From positions 664,273-728,272 of the forward strand of contig OZ025667.1 in NCBI GenBank assembly GCA_964019335.1: 64,000 nucleotides of DNA, in the 5' to 3' direction. Below, piece after piece: positions 58,642 through 64,000 of the stretch (position 1 is its first letter; every line of letters starts with the position of its first letter). Below the pieces are notes generated by a model, which searched no databases, was not told the DNA's origin, and was given only the letters and a program-made list of their open reading frames with translations. The translations under genes were made by a program, and so were the position numbers. The DNA comes from Diplonema japonicum. Its lineage: Eukaryota; Euglenozoa; Diplonemea; Diplonemida; Diplonemidae.

Positions 58642-58642
<1 letters not shown>
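57878..58642 (+). CDS. Wee1-like kinase fragment or pseudokinase
   Basis: 254 residues. Residues from about 105 look like a protein kinase N-lobe: FAADGSPVYKLRHSLDGMFYAVKV with the VAxK lysine, then a hinge-like YVFTQFEL. STSIAEYHDAWETPSYVFTQ resembles Wee1 (HxxVVRYxxAWxE). The catalytic loop HRD/HxDxKPxN is replaced by FTHNAVSKKAV and the DFG by SDFSKVSK, and the frame ends soon after (LEALEQL), so most of the C-lobe is absent. It is therefore probably catalytically dead, or downstream exons are hidden in the low-complexity DNA that follows. Wee1 kinases phosphorylate Cdk1 on Tyr15. Confidence 0.5.
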
Positions 58643-58674
<32 letters not shown>

Positions 58675-60577
58675 AAATGAATAAACAAAAGAAGGGAAAA
58701 AAAAAAAAAAAAAGAAATGAATGGTTTTTTTTTTTTTTTTCTTTTTTTTTTTTTTTTTGGTTTCCGTCCAACTTTTGGTTTCCGTCCACACCCATTCTTT
58801 CATTTTATCGGTCAGAAGTTGTCCGTATGAAATTTTTTTTTTGCATCCCTCTCCCTCCCTATATTAGTTTTTTTGTTTTTGTTTCAGCTCACCGACTGAA
58901 CTCAAGGAGAACGAAAAAAAGAGAAGAAAAAAAAAAGAAGAAGCAACCTTCGGAAAATCCTTTTTTTTCGTTTTTTTGTGTAAAGCAAGTACTGCTCAAT
59001 TTCTTGTAAGAGCGGGAAAAAAAAAAAAAAAAAAAAAGAGGGAAAAAAAAAGTAGCATGTACTAATCTCAGGACTTGTACAATGTGCACAATGCACCATT
59101 CTTGCTTATTTTATCCGAAGCGCGGCTTCTTCCTTTTTTACAAGATCAAAAAGAATTTGAAGAAAAAAAAATAAAATAAAAAAAAGCCCATGTTCACCTG
59201 CTTACTTTATTGTGGGTTTCTCTATTTTTTCTGGGTATTCACCCGGAAACTATGAGGAGGGGGAAAATAAAAAAAAAAAAAAAAAAAAAAAAAAGCGAGG
59301 GGCGAGTGAAGTAACCTGCTCTAGTCATGAGTATAAATTCAATAGACTCCCCCTCTCTTTGAAACTTTTTTTTTTAAAAGATTTTTTTTCTTACATACAG
59401 ACGGTACTATTTCCCCCCCCCCCCCCCCCTACCCCGTAGCATATGTTCCTTTCCCATTCACCAACCTAGTTTTTTTAAAAAAAAAAAATACCCGCCCACA
59501 CTTATCTTTCTATCCTTCATTGTACCAGTTTTTTTTCAGCAAAAAAAATAAAACAAAAAAAAAAATCCAACTGACAAAGAATATGCACAAAAAGAACCTA
59601 TGAACCTGAAACCCTCCACCCAAGGAATCCAGGCTTTCGCCTGTCTTCTCTTCCCATTGTCCCTCCCCACCCTTTTTTTTTTTGCCCAAGTCCCCTTTTT
59701 TATTTTCGTTTTAATAAGAGAAAATGACCCGAGTAGGCCCAAAAAGAAAAAAAAAAAAAAAAAGAAAAAAAAAAAAAAAAAAAAAAAAAAAGCCAGGAGT
59801 AAGTAGTCCAACACGGCCTTGCAAATTTGCTTTGCCATGAAGGACCCTTTTCTCCTTCCCCCCTTCCCTCCTCCCCCCTAGCCAAAGATTTAAAACAAAA
59901 CATATGAGCATAATTCAAAACTTCCCCCCCTTTTTTTTTCACAAATATTGTTCTTTGCTAAAAAAGAGTTGGCTCTTCACAGGTCGAGCGGTTTGTGAAC
60001 AAGTAACAAGTACCAACTCTTTTTTTTACACCCGCACCCGTAATAGCCAACACACCCCTGCTGTAGTGTTCTAGCAGGTTTTTTTTCTTCTTTTTTTTTT
60101 TTCTTTTTGTTGAACGACACGCTGTAAGCCTGTCGAAACAAAAAGAGAGAACATTGGGCAAAATGTTTCGTGCAAGCAAACAGCCAAGTTTCTCGTTTTT
60201 TTTAAAGACAAGAAGAATATCAGGAAAAGGCCTCCTGAATCCGAGGCATAAAATGTACCGTGTTTTTTTTGTAGTCTTCTTTATCTCCCTTTCCCCCCGC
60301 TCTTAACACACAACACCATCACACTTTTGGCTTTTAAAGCCAAGATACCTATGCACCCAAACAATGATGAAAAGCCGCAACGATGCACTGTCAATCTACT
60401 ACTACTAAAGCAGGCACGCGAGATAACGAGCTTTCTAAGAGAAAAATAATTTTTTTTTTTTTTATATTCACTACATCTTTCACCTTTATTTCCCCTTCTT
60501 TTCTTTTTCAAGGGTGGTCCTCGAGTGGGATTTGCCCTTAAACATCGCCTCTTTTTTTCTTTTCACACTGAAACTTT

Positions 60578-60593
60578 ATATGAGCTCGTCCGG
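60578..60593 (-). repeat. Dispersed 16-mer CCGGACGAGCTCATAT, copy 2
   Basis: Identical to 33406-33421 and 60826-60841 (both plus strand). This copy is inverted, about 230 bases from the third. Confidence 0.85.
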
Positions 60594-60608
60594 ATTCAAA
60601 TATCCACA

Positions 60609-60639
<31 letters not shown>

Positions 60640-60825
60640 GACAGCATGCAACCATAGGAAGATGACATATATGGTGTGTTGGGCTTTGCAACCGGCTGCT
60701 CCCGGGAAGCAAAAAAAAAAAAAAAAAAAAAAAAAAGAGGTCAGGAAAACGGCGTCCATTCCTCCTGTCGCTTTTCACGGGAAAACGAAAATAAAAAATG
60801 GAGTCTGAGTTGAGGCATTTTTTTC

Positions 60826-60841
60826 CCGGACGAGCTCATAT
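60826..60841 (+). repeat. Dispersed 16-mer CCGGACGAGCTCATAT, copy 3
   Basis: Exact copy of 33406-33421. It sits between T-runs in the gene-poor region. Confidence 0.85.
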
Positions 60842-61423
60842 CGAGTTTTTTTTTTTTTTTTTTTGCTTCGTTGCCTCCTATTCCCTGTATTTGGTGTGTT
60901 TTGAATACACACTAAACAGTGGTTTTTTTTTTTTTTTTTTTTTTTTTCTTCTTTTTATTTTTTCCTTGCTCCAAGACTGACATAATACCTGGGAAAATGA
61001 ACTAATAAAAAAAAAAAGAAAAGGAAAAAAAGTTCCTTCTTTCGTTAAACTATAGGGGGGGGAAAAAAAGGAAGAAAAAAAAAAAGAAAAAGAAAACTAC
61101 ATTTTCTTTTTCTTTTTTTTTTTTGACCCCAAAACCAAATAGCCCATTCGTGGTCCGATGGTTTAAAAAGAAAGGAAAAATAAATCCGCGCGAATATGGG
61201 GAAGGAAGAAGAAGAAGAAGAAGAAACAGCAGCTGGTCTCGTGAGGTAGTTTGAAGAGGGAAAGAAGTGTTAAAAGAGTAACACGCTTTGATGATTACGT
61301 CTTCGAGGAAAAAAAAAAAAAAAAAAAAGGGTATTCTTCTTCTCTCTTTCTTCCTGTAAGGCGCCGATGACCAATATGGATTTTTTTAAAAACAAAAATT
61401 GTAGGCAAAAAAGAAAAAGAAAC

Positions 61424-61454
<31 letters not shown>

Positions 61455-62007
61455 GTATGGCGAAGTTTCCGAATGCCCCCCTCTCACTGGGAGGTGGACA
61501 AACGGGAAAAATAAAAAAAGACAGAAAAAGATTGCCATGTCTCGCTTTTCTACCCTTTGCTCTGGGAAAAAAGGGCACAAGGAACTGGTACACCTACCCA
61601 GCTGCAAAGGAAAGAAGGGTGGTCAAAAAAAAAAAAAAAAAAAAAAAAAGAAATGCTGTTCACCATCACAAAAAAAAACAAAAAGTTCAAGCAAAAAAAA
61701 AAAAAAAAGAAGAAGAAAATAAATTTTTTGTTGAGACAACTACCCTCTTTTAGCTCCGAAGTGATTTGAATACCCCGGTTCCTTTCTATTTCATTTTTTT
61801 AAATTTATTTTTTCCAAATTTGAGCTCCATTTTGTAAGTACACCACAAGGGAGGGGTCCCTTCAACATTTCTCAAAAAGAAAAAAAAATGGAAGAAAAAG
61901 AAAATCATATATCCCTCGATAACTGGTCCCCCACTTCTTCCCTAGCCCCCCCCCCTTTTTTTGAATTTCATCTTAGCTTTCAACAGCAAGTGACTCTTGG
62001 GAGGTTT

Positions 62008-62040
<33 letters not shown>

Positions 62041-62337
62041 ACAGAAGGGGGGAAGCGTGCACGGAGCAAGTTTGCACTTCCCCCGTCCCTCCTTATTTAT
62101 TGATGCAAGTACCCTTCAAAGACGACTGCAACTTGAGTAGGGGAAAAAATAAAATAATAATCCCAAGAACTTTGCAGTCCACTTTAATAGGTTTTTGCCT
62201 CTGCCCCCCCCCCTTTTTTTTTCTTTTTACCTCCATGCGCTTTCCTTGCTCGCGAAAGATCTAAAAGAAAAAAAGGAAGAAGGAAAAAAAAAAAAAAAAA
62301 AAAGGGCAAGTTGCCGCGAAGATGTGAGCGTGTTTTG

Positions 62338-62371
<34 letters not shown>

Positions 62372-62776
62372 TTTTTTTTGGGCCACCTTCGGGGGGTTTT
62401 CTTTCCCCCCCTTTTTTTTTATTTTCTCCTACAAGCAGGAGGAAGGCCACAGAAAAACCTTGCTAACAAGAGTAATGGAAAAACACTTTTTTCTACCTTC
62501 CTCCAGTCCCCCTTCTCCCTGGGCATCCCTCCCCCCTCTTCCCCTTCAAAATGGAAAACCCACAACCACCGGTAATGTCCCTGGCTGACCCTTTCTGCCG
62601 GTGTGTGGACCACCCGTCGTTCTCCTTTTCTTTTTTTTTTTTTTTTTTTTTTTTGAATAAATCAGGTGAGGCTTAGTAAGAAAAAAAAAAAACTTTTTTG
62701 TATTCGGGAAAAAGAAGAAGAAGAAAAAAAGAAAAAAAAAAAATACTTGTAAACCTCTTTTTATTTTTTTTTGTGG

Positions 62777-62811
62777 GCCGTTGCTAACCACTTCGTTTCC
62801 TATCATAGTGA
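62777..62811 (+). repeat. Dispersed 35-bp repeat, copy 2
   Basis: One mismatch to 24498-24532 over 35 bases; followed by a T-run, as in copy 1. Confidence 0.75.
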
Positions 62812-63048
62812 ATTTTTTTTATTTTTAAAATAGTGCACAATAGCATACATACAGGGTTTCCTTTTTTTTTTTCCCCTTCTTTTTTTTTTCTTTTTTTTCC
62901 CCCCCTAAATCCGCAAGTGCGCATAAGCACCTGAAATCTTATCTTTCGTTACCAGCGAAGCGGTTCATGGTGTAAAGCGGACTGTGCCAAGTAACTGTGG
63001 TACAGTATGTCTTTAAGGAGTGGGGGGAAAAGAAATTGAGGAAATGGA

Positions 63049-63098
<50 letters not shown>

Positions 63099-63329
63099 AT
63101 TTACCAGCATGAAGGAAAAAAGAAAAAAAATAACCCCTGCACCCCCTCCCCCTCTAAGAGAACAGAAAAAAAAATCAGGCTGGCAAGATCCCCTTCCCCA
63201 TCTCGCGCTTGGTTTGCAAGGTAGAATTTTTTTTATATACCTCATACATCTTAAAATGTGTCTATTTCAAAAAGAATGCGGGGAGCAAAAATATCTGGGG
63301 GGGGTAGTTCTGATTCAAATGCAGTGTGG

Positions 63330-63374
<45 letters not shown>

Positions 63375-63465
63375 AACTTGTATTTCTTTGTGCCGGGTAG
63401 AATGAAAATATACTGCTACTAGGTCTTTTAGCCTTGCATATTTTTTTCTTTTTTATTCGAGCGAG

Positions 63466-63508
<43 letters not shown>

Positions 63509-64000
63509 AAGATGACAATGTTTACCATGAGCCCGTACGAGAAAGGGAGGAAAAACAATCCTCATGTGACTTTTTGTTTTTGCACGAGCGGGATTATACC
63601 TAATTAAATAGCTCATTACGCTGCCCAACAACTAGTTCTTAGTCTCGACAAATTGACATTTTTTTTCCTCCCTCTATCTAAGGTCACATTAGCGTTGAGG
63701 GGGGGGGGGTGGGGGGGGGGGGGATGCAATATTTATCAATCCCCTCCAGTCTACTGGAAAGCAGGCAGGCAATCAGAAAAGATATAGCAAAAGGGATGGT
63801 GAAAGCCAGTGTCACTATTTGTTCCCCCCCTCTGGTGAATACACACATTTCCTGCATTAAACAAGGGGTGGGGGTGAAGGGAGAGCGTGGCTCTGCCAAG
63901 TCAATTGCGATGTTTTATTCTTTATTATTATTAGTTATGAATTTTTAATTGGGGTTTTAGCGAGGGCAGTTTTAGAAGCACCACAGTACCCCCCCCCCCC

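Larger units (their letters stand above)
58643..64000. other. Gene-poor, homopolymer-rich terminal region
   Basis: Five kilobases of A, T, C and G runs (for example C18 near 59413, (ATT)n near 62341-62370, mixed G-runs near 63700). Islands of mixed sequence (59050-59110, 60290-60430, 63590-63660, 63740-63960) show no coding sense on either strand. It holds two copies of the dispersed 16-mer and one of the 35-bp repeat. No gene can be supported. Confidence 0.6.

Overview
This window is nuclear DNA of a eukaryotic microbe, most probably a euglenozoan and specifically a diplonemid-like protist. Every recognisable single-copy gene is on the + strand, with short spacers made of poly(T)/poly(A) tracts. 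Many start codons follow a pyrimidine tract and an AG, as expected for spliced-leader trans-splicing. At 6486-6522 there is a near-copy of the diplonemid spliced-leader (SL) exon as I remember it. The retrotransposons are of the trypanosome ingi/L1Tc type (2A peptide, apurinic endonuclease, reverse transcriptase, RNase H). The tRNA-Tyr genes carry a short intron. The assignment is an inference from these signs, not from a database search.

Layout. 1-2211: an ALKBH7-like dioxygenase, a rhomboid-like membrane protein and a small unknown gene. 2338-23504: one gene, a PRL/PTP4A-type phosphatase of 202 residues, in four small phase-0 exons (2338-2460, 13037-13129, 23068-23388, 23433-23504). Its first two introns are 10.6 and 9.9 kb, whereas all other cis-introns with clear coding support here are 35-79 nt. 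Both giant introns are filled with non-LTR retrotransposons and tRNA genes. Intron 1 holds an inverted pair of tRNA-Ser(CGA) genes enclosing element A (5'-truncated), element B (full length, intact ORFs, SL exon at its 5' end) and a tRNA-derived SINE, all separated by copies of one 9-11 bp target sequence lying next to a tRNA. Intron 2 holds element C (sibling of A), a composite insertion D, an RT fragment and two tRNA-Tyr(GTA) genes.

24600-58642 is a dense housekeeping array: choline-transporter-like protein, two beta-propeller proteins (one is an Atg18/WIPI PROPPIN), ATP12, KIF-binding protein, a condensin CAP-G-like protein, a phytanoyl-CoA-hydroxylase-family oxygenase, a PPR protein, two ubiquitin-S27a fusion genes, CutA1, GAR1, a coiled-coil/PDZ protein, two small probable mitochondrial proteins (one mS41-like), a mitochondrial calcium uniporter subunit, an adenylation-carrier-ankyrin protein, a PIAS/Siz SUMO ligase and a Wee1-like pseudokinase. 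Mitochondrial functions are frequent, but no operon-like pathway is evident. A broken multi-exon gene with a possible NTPase motif (31030-32500) and several inverted-repeat elements lie between 29.6 and 37.6 kb. 58643-64000 is low-complexity DNA without a supportable gene.

Cis-introns start GTATG/GTATA and many have poly(A) rather than poly(Y) before the 3' AG. Several are multiples of three without stops, so uncorrected reading frames run through them as poly-lysine or poly-phenylalanine insertions.
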